In this document: piece after piece, positions 1 through 9,168 of the stretch | How the letters are laid out: each line of letters starts with the position of its first letter | Numbering within the stretch: position 1 is the first letter of the stretch | Position numbers and translations under genes: made by a program | From: Granulosicoccus sp. | GTDB lineage: Bacteria > Pseudomonadota > Gammaproteobacteria > Granulosicoccales > Granulosicoccaceae | Assembly: GCA_023301795.1 (NCBI GenBank) | Contig: JALZVU010000264.1 | Coordinates: forward strand, 1-35,060 | Length of the DNA: 35,060 bases | Direction: 5' to 3' | Notes under the pieces: model-generated | What the model saw: only the letters and a program-made list of their open reading frames with translations | What the model was told of the DNA's origin: nothing | Databases searched by the model: none

Positions 1-281
1 TGTGGCCTATCAATGCAGATGCTCAGGGCACCCCACAGCAAGTGCGCAATGTCATCGACACTATTCGTGAATTCAGCATCCCTACTGTATTTAGCGAAAG
101 CACGGTGTCGGCCAAACCTGCTGAACAAGTCGCACGTGAAACCGGCAGCCTCTACGGTGGTGTACTCTATGTCGACTCTCTGAGCAACGCTGATGGGCCT
201 GTGCCTACTTACATCGATTTACTGCAAGTGACCATGGACACTATTGTGTCCGGTATCCAGGCAGGTGTTGAGGCTCAATGA
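1..281 (+). CDS. Metal ABC transporter substrate-binding protein, C-terminal end (partial)
   Basis: The reading frame is already open at base 3 and continues to the TGA at 279-281, so this is the 3' end of a longer gene whose start lies before the window. About 92 residues are visible. The stretch reading [14 protein letters not shown], then [14 protein letters not shown], then [11 protein letters not shown] and a [11 protein letters not shown] segment matches the C-terminal lobe of cluster A-I solute-binding proteins (SitA/YfeA/MntC/ZnuA type). In that family a conserved Glu in the FSES region and an Asp in the YVDSLS region are metal ligands. These proteins capture Mn2+, Fe2+ or Zn2+ outside the inner membrane and deliver it to the permease. 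The TGA overlaps the ATG of the ATPase gene, so the two are co-translated. The DGPVPTY wording favours the Mn/Fe group over the Zn group, but metal choice cannot be proven from this fragment. Confidence 0.9.
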   Translation, partial: WPINADAQGTPQQVRNVIDTIREFSIPTVFSESTVSAKPAEQVARETGSLYGGVLYVDSLSNADGPVPTYIDLLQVTMDTIVSGIQAGVEAQ

Positions 282-1261
282 TTGACGCGCCTAATCGCCC
301 CAGCAGCCAGGTTCAAACCCTCGACGCTGTAGCCCTGCAAACCGAGCGCAGAGATCTACGCGCCCGGCAGGCTACCGAGGAACTTGGCAGTGGCATACGA
401 GCTGAGGGCGTCAGCGTGGTTTATCGAAACGGAAACGTGGCACTTACTGACGCCACTTTCTCTATACCAACAGCCACCATTTGTGCATTGGTGGGGATCA
501 ATGGCTCAGGCAAATCAACGTTATTCAAAGCTTTGATGGGGCTGGTTCCACTGGCCCGTGGGTCGGTGAGTATTCTTGGCCAGAAAGCAGGTAAGGCGCT
601 TGAACGCAATACCGTTGCCTACGTACCGCAAAACGAAGACGTCGATTGGAATTTCCCTGTCCTGGTCGAAGATGTCGTCATGATGGGTCGGTATGGACAC
701 ATGGGGTTTCTTCGACGCCCTTCGGCCAAAGACAAACAGAAAGTGGACGAGGCACTGGCCCGCGTGAACATGACTGAGTTTCGGCATCGGCAAATCGGCG
801 AGCTTTCAGGTGGGCAGAAAAAGCGTGTTTTTCTGGCTCGAGCACTGGCTCAGGAAGGTAGAGTCATTTTGCTTGACGAGCCGTTTACCGGGGTGGATGT
901 TGCTACCGAGGATGCCATCATTGATCTTCTCAAAGCGCTGCGTGATGAAGGCTGTGTCATGTTGGTGTCCACGCACAACCTCGGCAGTGTTCCGCACTTC
1001 TGTGATCAGGTGGTGCTGGTGAATCGGCGCGTGCTTGATGCAGGGAAAACCGAAACGGTCTTTACACAGGATAATCTACAGGCAGCGTTTGGCGGCGCTT
1101 TGCGCTTTCACGTGCTGGAAAGCAATCAGCTACACGACGATGATGACCAGCGACAGGTAACGGTTATCTCAGACGATGAGCGTCCCTTTGTGCTGTACGG
1201 CGATGGTGAGGGCGGCGATACGGTCAGCGCAAATCCGGGTGACAAAAAACCTGATGCTTGA
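278..1261 (+). CDS. Metal (Mn/Fe-type) ABC transporter ATP-binding protein
   Basis: This 327-aa cytoplasmic ATPase powers the metal importer of this operon. Visible motifs are Walker [10 protein letters not shown] (residues 73-81), Q-loop glutamine 118, signature LSGGQ (176-180), Walker B ILLDEP (197-202) and switch histidine 233 in STHN. The segment [19 protein letters not shown] is characteristic of the MntB/SitB/YfeB group. Two features are longer than usual: about 40 polar residues precede the ABC domain, and an acidic tail (residues 270-327, with an HDDDD run) follows it. The ATG overlaps the upstream stop by 4 bases and the stop at 1259-1261 overlaps the next ATG, indicating strict co-expression. 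The family call is secure; the transported metal is inferred from neighbours. Confidence 0.95.
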   Translation: MIDAPNRPSSQVQTLDAVALQTERRDLRARQATEELGSGIRAEGVSVVYRNGNVALTDATFSIPTATICALVGINGSGKSTLFKALMGLVPLARGSVSILGQKAGKALERNTVAYVPQNEDVDWNFPVLVEDVVMMGRYGHMGFLRRPSAKDKQKVDEALARVNMTEFRHRQIGELSGGQKKRVFLARALAQEGRVILLDEPFTGVDVATEDAIIDLLKALRDEGCVMLVSTHNLGSVPHFCDQVVLVNRRVLDAGKTETVFTQDNLQAAFGGALRFHVLESNQLHDDDDQRQVTVISDDERPFVLYGDGEGGDTVSANPGDKKPDA

Positions 1262-2132
1262 TCTGTTGCTGGAGCCTTTTGCTTACGGCTATATGGTCAA
1301 CGCCATCTGGTGTAGTGCTCTGGTAGGGATTATTTGTGCGTTTCTCAGTGCTTATCTGATGCTCAAAGGCTGGTCGCTGATCGGAGATGCACTGTCGCAT
1401 TCAGTGGTGCCCGGCGTGGCTGGTGCCTACATGCTGGGCATCCCCTATTCATTGGGTGCCTTTATATCCGGCGGATTGGCGGCGGCCGCCATGTTGTTTA
1501 TCTCACAACGATCCATGCTGCGAAATGATGCGGTCATCGGGCTGATCTTCACCGGCTTCTTTGGGCTGGGACTATTCATGGCATCGCTGTCCCCTACCTC
1601 GGTCAACATCCAGACCATTGTCTTTGGAAACATTCTGGCGGTTACACCTTTCGACTCGTTGCAGCTTGTTATCATCGGGATTATCACCTTAGGCTGTCTG
1701 CTGGTGTTCTGGAAAGACTTTATGGTGGTCTTCTTTGATGAAACCCATGCCCATTCCATTGGCATGAAAACCAACCGACTGAAGATATTGTTTTTTACAC
1801 TCTTGAGTGCCGCCACTGTTGCAGCACTTCAAACAGTCGGTGCGTTTCTGGTCATTGCCATGGTAGTCACCCCGGGTGCTACTGCCTACCTGCTCACTGA
1901 TCGCTTCGACAGACTGTTACAGGTGAGCGTAGGCCTGGGATTTTTCACTAGCGCATTCGGGGCTTATCTCAGTTATTTTCTTGATGGTGCAACAGGGGCA
2001 GTTATCGTACTGTTGCAAACAGCATTGTTTATTGCAGCGTTTTTGTTTGCACCCGTGCACGGTATTCTGGCCAACCGAAAGCTTGCGAAATCACGACTTG
2101 AACAGTACGACAGAGAGAACGCCGACACATGA
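1254..2132 (+). CDS. Metal ABC transporter permease (ABC-3 family), first of two
   Basis: This 292-aa inner-membrane permease of the ABC-3 family has about eight hydrophobic segments. The conserved [19 protein letters not shown] motif (around residues 37-55) is the hallmark of SitC/MntB/ZnuB permeases, and [12 protein letters not shown] lies at the cytoplasmic coupling region. I place the start at ATG 1254, inside the last codons of the ATPase gene. An in-frame start further upstream at 1176 would add 26 non-hydrophobic residues that overlap the ATPase tail and look like frame shadow. The next permease starts with an ATGA overlap at 2129. Two different permeases in a row are typical of SitABCD/YfeABCD, where the channel is presumably a heterodimer. 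Confidence 0.93.
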   Translation: MLDLLLEPFAYGYMVNAIWCSALVGIICAFLSAYLMLKGWSLIGDALSHSVVPGVAGAYMLGIPYSLGAFISGGLAAAAMLFISQRSMLRNDAVIGLIFTGFFGLGLFMASLSPTSVNIQTIVFGNILAVTPFDSLQLVIIGIITLGCLLVFWKDFMVVFFDETHAHSIGMKTNRLKILFFTLLSAATVAALQTVGAFLVIAMVVTPGATAYLLTDRFDRLLQVSVGLGFFTSAFGAYLSYFLDGATGAVIVLLQTALFIAAFLFAPVHGILANRKLAKSRLEQYDRENADT

Positions 2133-3016
2133 GCGACATGTTCAATTGGTTCCTTGAGCCGTTCTCATTTGATTTCATGCAGCAGGCACTTGTCATTGCG
2201 TTGCTGGTATCCATTTCAGCGGGTGCGCTATCGTGTTTACTGGTGTTAAAGGGCTGGTCGTTAATGGGCGATGCGGTGTCGCATGCCGTGCTGCCCGGTA
2301 TTGTCATTGCCTATCTGCTGAACATTCCGATGATTATCGGCGCCTTTGTCTCTGGCATGTTGTGCGCCTTGTCCACCGGCTATCTCACTGACAACACTCG
2401 GCTCAAGGAAGATACCGTGATGGGTGTAGTGTTCAGCGGCCTATTTGCTTTGGGCATTGCCCTATTCACAAAAATTCATACAGACCTGCATCTGGACCAT
2501 GTGTTGTTTGGCGATGTACTGGGTGTGTCCTGGTCAGATATCATTTTTACTGCCTGCCTTACAGGCCCTGCATTTATCATCGTAATTCTAAAACGCCGCG
2601 ATCTGATGCTGTTCGCGTTCGATCCACAACATGCGCGGGTAGTCGGACTCAACACAGGCTTGCTGCATTACGGGCTGTTATCAATCCTCTCACTGATCAT
2701 CGTAGCCTCCATCGATGCTGTCGGAATCATCCTTGTCATCGCGGTGTTAATAGCCCCGGGCGCTATCAGCTTTCAGCTGTGCAAGCGTTTTGAGCACATG
2801 CTGTGGTGGTCTATTGCTATCTGCATTGTCGCCTGTGTGTCGGGTATCACGCTCAGCTACCATTTAGACAGTGCACCAGCCCCTACTATCGTAGTCATCC
2901 TGAGTCTGATTTTCATTCTCAGCTTCTTGTTCGCACCTGAAAAAGGCCTACTGGGTCAACGACAAGCACGGACGAAAGCACAGCTTGACACTCATTTAAC
3001 AGATTCTAGCCATTGA
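2129..3016 (+). CDS. Metal ABC transporter permease (ABC-3 family), second of two
   Basis: A 295-aa polytopic membrane protein homologous to its upstream neighbour, as seen in LKGWSLMGDAVSHAVLPGI against [19 protein letters not shown]. It also carries the family's FAFDPQHARVVGL cytoplasmic segment and the IAPGAISFQL helix. The start ATG overlaps the preceding stop (ATGA). It closes the four-gene importer operon; the 54 bases between its stop and the next ORF show no convincing terminator, so read-through into the iron-permease gene is possible. In SitABCD-type systems the second permease corresponds to SitD/YfeD. The call is secure at family level. Confidence 0.93.
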   Translation: MSDMFNWFLEPFSFDFMQQALVIALLVSISAGALSCLLVLKGWSLMGDAVSHAVLPGIVIAYLLNIPMIIGAFVSGMLCALSTGYLTDNTRLKEDTVMGVVFSGLFALGIALFTKIHTDLHLDHVLFGDVLGVSWSDIIFTACLTGPAFIIVILKRRDLMLFAFDPQHARVVGLNTGLLHYGLLSILSLIIVASIDAVGIILVIAVLIAPGAISFQLCKRFEHMLWWSIAICIVACVSGITLSYHLDSAPAPTIVVILSLIFILSFLFAPEKGLLGQRQARTKAQLDTHLTDSSH

Positions 3017-3070
3017 CCCTATTCAGTTTGTGGTTGATAACAAGAATTGTTCGTATTACGCTCTGCACCC

Positions 3071-5167
3071 ATGAGCAATGACGATAACGAACCAGACCGA
3101 CAAAACGAATCAACGGGTTGGTCTGTAGACGTATCAGATGCTCTCTTGGGGGGCCAAGGTGGTTATGGTGCAGCATCAGCCAATGGCGTCCGCTTGTCCG
3201 GTAACTTCAAATTAGGCACCACTGTCACGGGCCGGGTCAAGACTCGCTGGGGTTCTTCAGCAACGTATCAGTCGGGGATTCCCAGAGCGGTAAGCTGGCC
3301 CGGTGGCAAGCTGGGAGCCCCGCTACTCACATCAACGAATGCGCAGGATGTACCTAATACGGCTTTGCATCCTGATCATGGAGAGACCAGCCGAGCCGAG
3401 ATCTCCTATCGATCGTCAGCTGTCGCATTGCAGCAGCCTGTCATAGCTGGATCGCAAACCACCAGCCCACCCTCGCTCTGGCCGAAGAACAAGCCCAGTG
3501 GCTGGACATTAATAGCTTTGTCGGTGGCAGCTGTTGTGTTGCTCCCCATTTTATCAGTGGTGTGGCTTGCGTTTAATCCTGAGGAGAACATCTGGCCGCA
3601 CTTGTTTGAAACTGTGTTGGCCGGATACATTGTCACGACCCTTGGTCTGATGCTGGGTGTAGCGTTTGGAACCTGTGCGATAGGCATAAGCACGGCGTGG
3701 CTGGTAACGCACTATGAATTTCCCGGACGCCGCTATTTCAACTGGGCGTTGTTGTTGCCGTTTGCGGTACCTGCCTACGTCATTGCTTATGTGTATACCG
3801 ATCTTCTGGAATTTGCAGGACCTGTGCAATCCTCATTGCGAGCGCTGTTTGGCTGGAAGCTGGCAACCGATTACTGGTTCCCGAACATTCGCTCACTGCC
3901 TGGCGCTATTTGCATGATGACGTTGGTGTTGTACCCCTATGTATACTTGTTGGCGCGGGCTGCGTTTCTGGAGCAGTCAGCCTCGATCCTCGAAGCTGCT
4001 CGTGTGCTCGGTGGACAATCCAGAGGCATGTTTTTCCGGGTGGCATTACCCATGGCTCGTCCAGCCATAGCAGTGGGGCTTGCCATGGCCTTGATGGAGA
4101 CTCTCAACGATTTTGGCACAGTGGACTACTTTGCCGTACGTACCCTGACAGCCGGATTGTATGACGTCTGGCTGGGCATGAATAATCTGGGCGGGGGCGC
4201 GCAGATAGCGTCGCTGCTACTGGTGTTTGTGATGATGCTCATCGGTATGGAAAAGATCAGTAGACGTCACCGGGAGAACTTTCAGCCATCGGCCACCCGT
4301 TTTCAGAAATTTGTCCGCAAGCCACTGTCTGGTCGACCCGCAGTCCTAGCTTGCATGGCGTGTCTACTGCCTGTGCTGCTGGGATTCATCGTACCGGCCT
4401 GGGTGCTGGTTGATTACGCCACCATCTACTTCGACACCAGCTGGAATGCAGACTTTCGTACCATCGCTTTCAACTCCATGGCGCTATCAGCGACGGCCGC
4501 GTTTACGGCGGTAGCTATCGGAATTTTACTGAGCTACAGCCAGAGGCTACGACCCACCACCCTGTTGAAAACCAGTGTAAACGTGGCAAGCCTTGGGTAT
4601 GCGGTGCCAGGTGCCGTGTTGGCGATTGGGGTGATTATTCCGTTTGCAGCTGTCGATAATGGTATCGATGCATTTGCGCGTGAGCACTTCGGCTTCTCCA
4701 CAGGGCTAATACTCAGCGGAACCACCTTCGCACTGGTCTTTGCCTATACGGTGCGCTTTTTAGCGGTGGCGTATGGTTCGGTAGATGCAAGTATGAAAAA
4801 GATCAGCCCGCACATGGATGACGCTGCACGATCTCTAGGACATTCGTCCACCACGATATTAGCGCGCATTCATCTGCCTCTAATGAAAGGCGGCGTAATA
4901 ACTGCAGCGCTGGTGGTGTTCGTGGATTGTATGAAAGAGCTTCCTGCCACATTGGTGTTGCGGCCGTTTAATTTCGACACGCTAGCGACGAATGTTTATC
5001 AGTTTGCGTCTGATGAACTGATTGGGGAAGCAGCGCTTGGCTCGTTGCTGATTGTGTTGACAGGACTTGCGCCTGTCATATTACTCACCTATACGATTGA
5101 CCGGTCACAAGAGCTTCGCAGGGCATCAGCTGAGCCTGACCTGGTGAGAGCATCGGCTGTGAAGTAA
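3071..5167 (+). CDS. Ferric-iron-type ABC transporter permease with long N-terminal extension
   Basis: A 698-aa inner-membrane protein with two fused binding-protein-dependent permease domains, as in FbpB/SfuB/HitB. The first domain begins at a hydrophobic helix near residues 144-168 and carries an EAA loop around EAARVLGGQ. The second carries the matching loop around DDAARSLGHSS. Family members usually have about 500-550 residues. The excess here is an N-terminal, Gly/Ser/Thr-rich, non-hydrophobic segment of about 145 residues unlike anything I recognise. The ATG at 3071 is chosen over a TTG at 3047; neither has a strong ribosome-binding site, and TTG codons nearer the first helix (near 3364 and 3427) remain possible. 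No substrate-binding or ATPase partner lies beside it. The preceding operon encodes a different transporter class, so a remote partner is needed. A role in Fe3+ uptake is inferred from the family. Confidence 0.85.
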   Translation: MSNDDNEPDRQNESTGWSVDVSDALLGGQGGYGAASANGVRLSGNFKLGTTVTGRVKTRWGSSATYQSGIPRAVSWPGGKLGAPLLTSTNAQDVPNTALHPDHGETSRAEISYRSSAVALQQPVIAGSQTTSPPSLWPKNKPSGWTLIALSVAAVVLLPILSVVWLAFNPEENIWPHLFETVLAGYIVTTLGLMLGVAFGTCAIGISTAWLVTHYEFPGRRYFNWALLLPFAVPAYVIAYVYTDLLEFAGPVQSSLRALFGWKLATDYWFPNIRSLPGAICMMTLVLYPYVYLLARAAFLEQSASILEAARVLGGQSRGMFFRVALPMARPAIAVGLAMALMETLNDFGTVDYFAVRTLTAGLYDVWLGMNNLGGGAQIASLLLVFVMMLIGMEKISRRHRENFQPSATRFQKFVRKPLSGRPAVLACMACLLPVLLGFIVPAWVLVDYATIYFDTSWNADFRTIAFNSMALSATAAFTAVAIGILLSYSQRLRPTTLLKTSVNVASLGYAVPGAVLAIGVIIPFAAVDNGIDAFAREHFGFSTGLILSGTTFALVFAYTVRFLAVAYGSVDASMKKISPHMDDAARSLGHSSTTILARIHLPLMKGGVITAALVVFVDCMKELPATLVLRPFNFDTLATNVYQFASDELIGEAALGSLLIVLTGLAPVILLTYTIDRSQELRRASAEPDLVRASAVK

Positions 5168-5187
5168 GGGGGGCCATAAGCCCCCCT
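5167..5187. terminator. Bidirectional hairpin between convergent iron permease and glyA
   Basis: An 8-bp perfect stem (AGGGGGGC / GCCCCCCT) with a CATAA loop lies directly after the permease stop and 7 bases before the glyA stop. It is very GC-rich but lacks a clear T-tract on either strand, so it is a likely transcription barrier or 3'-end stabiliser for both convergent transcripts rather than a textbook terminator. Confidence 0.65.
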
Positions 5188-5194
5188 GCTAAGA

Positions 5195-6502
5195 TTACGC
5201 GTAAATGGGGAATTTACCGGTCAGTGCACGCACGTCAGCTTCCACGGCTTTCTCAATATCGGCGTTGCCTTCTTCACCATTCGCTGACAAACCATCGATA
5301 ACGCGCAATATCAGCTCACCCACCTGACGGAATTCATCGTTACCAAAGCCGCGAGTCGTTGCAGCAGGTGTCCCCAGACGCACACCTGAAGTCACAAAAG
5401 GCGATGCCGGGTCGAATGGAATAGCGTTCTTGTTACAGGTGATTCCGGCTCTGCCAAGGGCCGCTTCTGCAGCTTTTCCAGTAACACCTTTAGGTCGAAG
5501 ATCTACCAGCATGACGTGTGTGTCGGTACCGCCTGAGACCATGTCGAGCCCGCCTGCTGCAAGTGTTGCTGCCAGCACACGAGCATTACTGATGACGGCT
5601 TGCTGGTAGGTTTTGAAGTTTGGCTGCAAAGCTTCGCCAAATGCCACTGCCTTGGCAGCGATAACGTGCATCAAAGGACCACCTTGGAGTCCTGGGAATA
5701 CAGCAGAATTGAATTTCTTACCCAGGTCGAGGTCGCGCGACAGAATCATGCCACCACGAGGGCCGCGTAATGTTTTGTGAGTAGTGGTGGTCACTACATG
5801 CGCATGATCCAGCGGATTAGGATGCTCACCTGCGGCGACCAAGCCAGAAAAATGCGCCATGTCGACCATGAAGTAGGCACCGACCTTGTCAGCAACGGCA
5901 CGGAAGCGGGCGAAATCGATGACGCGAGGGTAAGCGGAGCCACCTGCGATGATCAGTGCAGGTTTGCACTCGAGTGCTTGCGCTTCCATGGCATCGTAGT
6001 CGATAAGATGAGTTTTTTCGTCCACCCCGTATGTCACAGCATTGAACCACTTGCCCGATTGGTTAACCGGGGAACCGTGAGTCAGGTGCCCGCCAGCGGC
6101 CAGATCCATGCCCATGAATGTGTCACCAGGCTTGATCAGTGCCAAAAATACCGCCTGGTTCGCTTGTGCACCAGAATGAGGCTGCACATTGACGTAGTCA
6201 CAGTTGTAGAGCTTGCAGGCACGTTCAATGGCCAATGACTCTGCAGTGTCGACATGCTGGCAGCCACCGTAGTAGCGCTTGCCGGGGTAACCTTCCGCGT
6301 ACTTGTTGGTCATTACAGAGCCTTGCGCCTCCATAACCGCGGAGGAGACGATATTTTCTGACGCAATCAGCTCGATTTCGTGCTGCTGGCGCCCTAGCTC
6401 GTTGTCAATGGAAGCCTGAATCAGCGGATCGCGGTCCGCCAGACTTGCGCTAAAAAAATCCGTGTCGGCTACCGGTGCAGTAGCAAGTTCAGCATTACTC
6501 AT
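5195..6502 (-). CDS. glyA: Serine hydroxymethyltransferase
   Basis: This PLP enzyme interconverts serine plus tetrahydrofolate with glycine plus 5,10-methylene-tetrahydrofolate in the cytoplasm, the main one-carbon source. The 435-aa product has the family landmarks: [11 protein letters not shown] near the N terminus, [14 protein letters not shown], the [10 protein letters not shown] aspartate segment, and [14 protein letters not shown], whose lysine 243 forms the PLP Schiff base. I choose ATG 6502, preceded by AGGAG with an 11-base spacer. A TTG 21 bases upstream would itself contain that ribosome-binding site. It is convergent with the iron permease and divergent from the ATP-grasp operon. 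No glycine riboswitch is evident in the 105-base upstream region. Length and motifs are fully typical. Confidence 0.98.
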   Translation of the reverse strand: MSNAELATAPVADTDFFSASLADRDPLIQASIDNELGRQQHEIELIASENIVSSAVMEAQGSVMTNKYAEGYPGKRYYGGCQHVDTAESLAIERACKLYNCDYVNVQPHSGAQANQAVFLALIKPGDTFMGMDLAAGGHLTHGSPVNQSGKWFNAVTYGVDEKTHLIDYDAMEAQALECKPALIIAGGSAYPRVIDFARFRAVADKVGAYFMVDMAHFSGLVAAGEHPNPLDHAHVVTTTTHKTLRGPRGGMILSRDLDLGKKFNSAVFPGLQGGPLMHVIAAKAVAFGEALQPNFKTYQQAVISNARVLAATLAAGGLDMVSGGTDTHVMLVDLRPKGVTGKAAEAALGRAGITCNKNAIPFDPASPFVTSGVRLGTPAATTRGFGNDEFRQVGELILRVIDGLSANGEEGNADIEKAVEADVRALTGKFPIYA

Positions 6503-6607
6503 GGTTCGGGGCGCTCCTGGCAAAATTGTACGATTGTAAAAGGGTGTTATTGATGCTCATACGCTCTATTATGCCTTTCAGGAACATACAACGACAATAT
6601 TCAGTAG
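6503..6607. promoter_or_regulatory. Divergent intergenic region glyA / ATP-grasp operon
   Basis: These 105 bases separate two outward-facing genes and must hold both promoters. On the minus strand two TACAAT hexamers (complement of 6525-6530 and 6533-6538) are -10-like. On the plus strand TATTAT at 6567-6572 is -10-like. No well-spaced, good -35 partner accompanies any of them, so the assignment is tentative. Confidence 0.3.
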
Positions 6608-9166
6608 ATGCCAAACGCAATAAGTACCGACGATATGGCGAATTTGTACGACGAAACACTGGCGAAAGATAATACGGCACTCCCAAACTGGCAACGGGTG
6701 ATGGATACGCTGAAAGGGTTCCACCCACCCGAAATCGAGCGCTGCCAACAAAATATCTCCCGTCAGCTACGTGCCAATGGCATTGCCTACAGCTCGTTGT
6801 CCGACGCACGCCACGCTTCACGGCCGTGGAATCTGGACCTCGCGCCTTTTGTGGTCGAACCAGAAGATTGGGAGAAAATCAGTCGGGCCTTGGTGCAGCG
6901 GGCGGTATTGAAACAGGAAATATTGCGAGACATCTACACAGAGCAACTTTTGCTCAAAAGGCGACTGATTCCACCCGCTATGATTTTCGCTCACAGGGGT
7001 TATCTGCGCGATGCTGTAAATTCTGGGAATACTCCTGATCTACCCATGTTCAGCGCTGACATATCCCGCGCACCATCGGGTAACTGGTACATCGTCGATG
7101 ATATCTGCCAGTATCCCGAAGGCATTGGCTACACACTGGAGAATCGTCTGGTGCTGTCACGCACCATGCCCAGATTGTTCAGGGTTTCCCGTGTCGAACG
7201 AATTGCTACCTACTTCAGGCAGCTGCAACACACCATCGGCGCGCTGTCTGAAAGCGATGGGCGTTGCGTCATTCTGGCCTACGGCCCCGAGCACCAACAT
7301 TATTTTGAGTACGCGTTTTTAGCGAAGTATCTGGGCTATACACTCGTACAAGCAGGTGACCTGACCGTCAGGGACAACCTTGTATATTTGCGTACTGTTG
7401 CAGACCTGCAGCGGGTGTCGGTCATTGTTCGATTAATTGATGACACCCGGCTAGACCCTATGGCCGTAGGGCAAGCAGGCGTGAGGGGCATAACCGGATT
7501 ATTTCAGGCTGTACGCAGTGGCGGTGTGAAGATCATCAACCCGTTGGGTTCAGGTGTACTGGATAACCCTGCCTTAAATGCGTGTATGCCAGAGCTCTGC
7601 AAGCACATTCTGGGTGAAGACTTGTTGATGCCCGGCCCTCCAACCTACTGGTTAGGTAGAGCAGACCAGCGGGCACATGTACTCAGCCGTCGTGATGAAC
7701 TGCTGTTTCGAAATACTGATTCGTTAGGCCAGTTGTTTGATCCACACTTGATGTCAAAGAAGCAACTTGACGATCTGGAGGCACAAATTGCGCTACACCC
7801 TGAAAGCTATGTGGCGCAGGAGCGGCTTGATCGTTCACTAGCCCCCACATTCAACCGCACAACCTTGGTAAAACAACAGGTAACTGTTCGCTCGTTTCTT
7901 ATACAGAATGACAACAGCTACTCGACGATGCCTGGTGGCTTGTGTCTGTTGGATACCTCCACCAACGGCAGGCGCCCGGCGTTTGATTCATTAATAGGCA
8001 GCAAGGATACCTGGGTGATATCAGAGGGACCGGTAAAACCTGTGTCCTTGCTGACCAACGCACCCGATGATGTGCAATTCTCAGTAATAGACGGCGAACT
8101 GCCCAGTCGGGTTGCTGAAAACCTGTTCTGGATGGGCCGCAACGCAGAACGTAGCGAAACCTGTGTACGTCTGCTGCGTTCGGTTTTCCAGACTCTTCAG
8201 AACGAGGACGCACTCACCTCTGATGGTGTTAAAAGCCCCGATGTGGCACCTGCGCTGTCCGCAATCTTACGCGCAACAACACAAGCGACTGGCACGCTAC
8301 CCGGATTTGTCGGGCGTGGTGGTGGTCGCCGTAGACAAGCACCCCAGCGTGAATTGCTGAGCATGCTGCACGACCCTGCGCGCGTAGGCACTCTGCCCTA
8401 CAGCCTGACCCGCTTACAAATCAGCGCAGCCGCTGCAAGAGATCGAGTTTCTGATGAGCTGCTTCAGGTGTTAAACCGGCTGGACGACGGGTGTAGTGAT
8501 CTGATTGATAACCCAACAACAAAACTTCAGATCGATGATATTGACGCGCTAAAGGATATCAACGAAAAGCTCGATGACACCTTGATGTCGTTGTCGGCTT
8601 TTGCGGGGCTTGCACACGAGAATTTCACGCATGGCGATGGTTGGCGTTTCATGATGCTAGGGCGCAGGCTTGAGCGCGTGCAACACACCTGCACGGTCAT
8701 CAATACCATACTGGCACACGAGCACGATGATGTACTGCTACTCGAAACCTTGCTAAAACTGTTCGACAGTGTGATGACGTATCGTAGTAGATACCGTAGT
8801 CAGATTGATGTTCGTCTGGTACTCAGATTATTGCTGATTGATGAATTCAATCCGCGATCACTGGCATTTCAATTGAAAGAGATACAAGCAACCATTGCGC
8901 TACTACCGGGTCGACGCTCGTTGTCACAGGCCGATGCATTAAGCCGCCTTGCCATTGCCAGCTTGAGCCGTGTCCAGTTAGCCGATCCAGAGCAACTGAT
9001 CAGTGCACGCAAGGATGCGCGCCAAAACCTGACCAAACTGCTTAACGTGCTACAGAATCTGCCAGCGCAGATGGCCGATATTCTCAGCGCAACCTACTTC
9101 TCACATGTACAACACGGCAAACAGATCTCAGACCTCAGCCCTGCAGTCGACTCAGAGCCTACGTAA
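6608..9166 (+). CDS. Circularly permuted ATP-grasp / alpha-E fusion protein
   Basis: An 852-aa soluble protein. Residues 1 to about 480 are a circularly permuted type 2 ATP-grasp domain (DUF404/DUF407 group), with WYIVDDICQYPEGIGYTLENR and VIVRLIDDTRLDP segments and a closing IGSKDTWVI motif. Residues 498-852 are an alpha-helical alpha-E (DUF403) domain starting LPSRVAENLFWMGRNAERSE. ATP-grasp enzymes activate carboxylates as acyl phosphates and join them to amines or thiols; for this permuted family amide or peptide ligation is predicted. Compared with the paralogue at 10071, the lysine of the VVKPANESGG loop is replaced by Arg368 (LLFRNTDSLG) and the glycine-rich loop is lost, so nucleotide binding may be altered. 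The ATG lacks a strong ribosome-binding site; Met10 is an alternative. It is the first gene of a five-gene cluster, with 2 bases to the next. Confidence 0.9.
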   Translation: MPNAISTDDMANLYDETLAKDNTALPNWQRVMDTLKGFHPPEIERCQQNISRQLRANGIAYSSLSDARHASRPWNLDLAPFVVEPEDWEKISRALVQRAVLKQEILRDIYTEQLLLKRRLIPPAMIFAHRGYLRDAVNSGNTPDLPMFSADISRAPSGNWYIVDDICQYPEGIGYTLENRLVLSRTMPRLFRVSRVERIATYFRQLQHTIGALSESDGRCVILAYGPEHQHYFEYAFLAKYLGYTLVQAGDLTVRDNLVYLRTVADLQRVSVIVRLIDDTRLDPMAVGQAGVRGITGLFQAVRSGGVKIINPLGSGVLDNPALNACMPELCKHILGEDLLMPGPPTYWLGRADQRAHVLSRRDELLFRNTDSLGQLFDPHLMSKKQLDDLEAQIALHPESYVAQERLDRSLAPTFNRTTLVKQQVTVRSFLIQNDNSYSTMPGGLCLLDTSTNGRRPAFDSLIGSKDTWVISEGPVKPVSLLTNAPDDVQFSVIDGELPSRVAENLFWMGRNAERSETCVRLLRSVFQTLQNEDALTSDGVKSPDVAPALSAILRATTQATGTLPGFVGRGGGRRRQAPQRELLSMLHDPARVGTLPYSLTRLQISAAAARDRVSDELLQVLNRLDDGCSDLIDNPTTKLQIDDIDALKDINEKLDDTLMSLSAFAGLAHENFTHGDGWRFMMLGRRLERVQHTCTVINTILAHEHDDVLLLETLLKLFDSVMTYRSRYRSQIDVRLVLRLLLIDEFNPRSLAFQLKEIQATIALLPGRRSLSQADALSRLAIASLSRVQLADPEQLISARKDARQNLTKLLNVLQNLPAQMADILSATYFSHVQHGKQISDLSPAVDSEPT

Positions 9167-9168
9167 CC

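Noticed and set aside
5777-6238. 153-codon open frame on the plus strand within glyA
   Set aside because: It lies wholly antisense to a fully typical glyA, has no family resemblance, and the opposite frame is constrained by glyA codons.
6550-6572. TTGATG and TATTAT as a promoter for the ATP-grasp operon
   Set aside because: The spacer is only 11 bases, too short for sigma-70.
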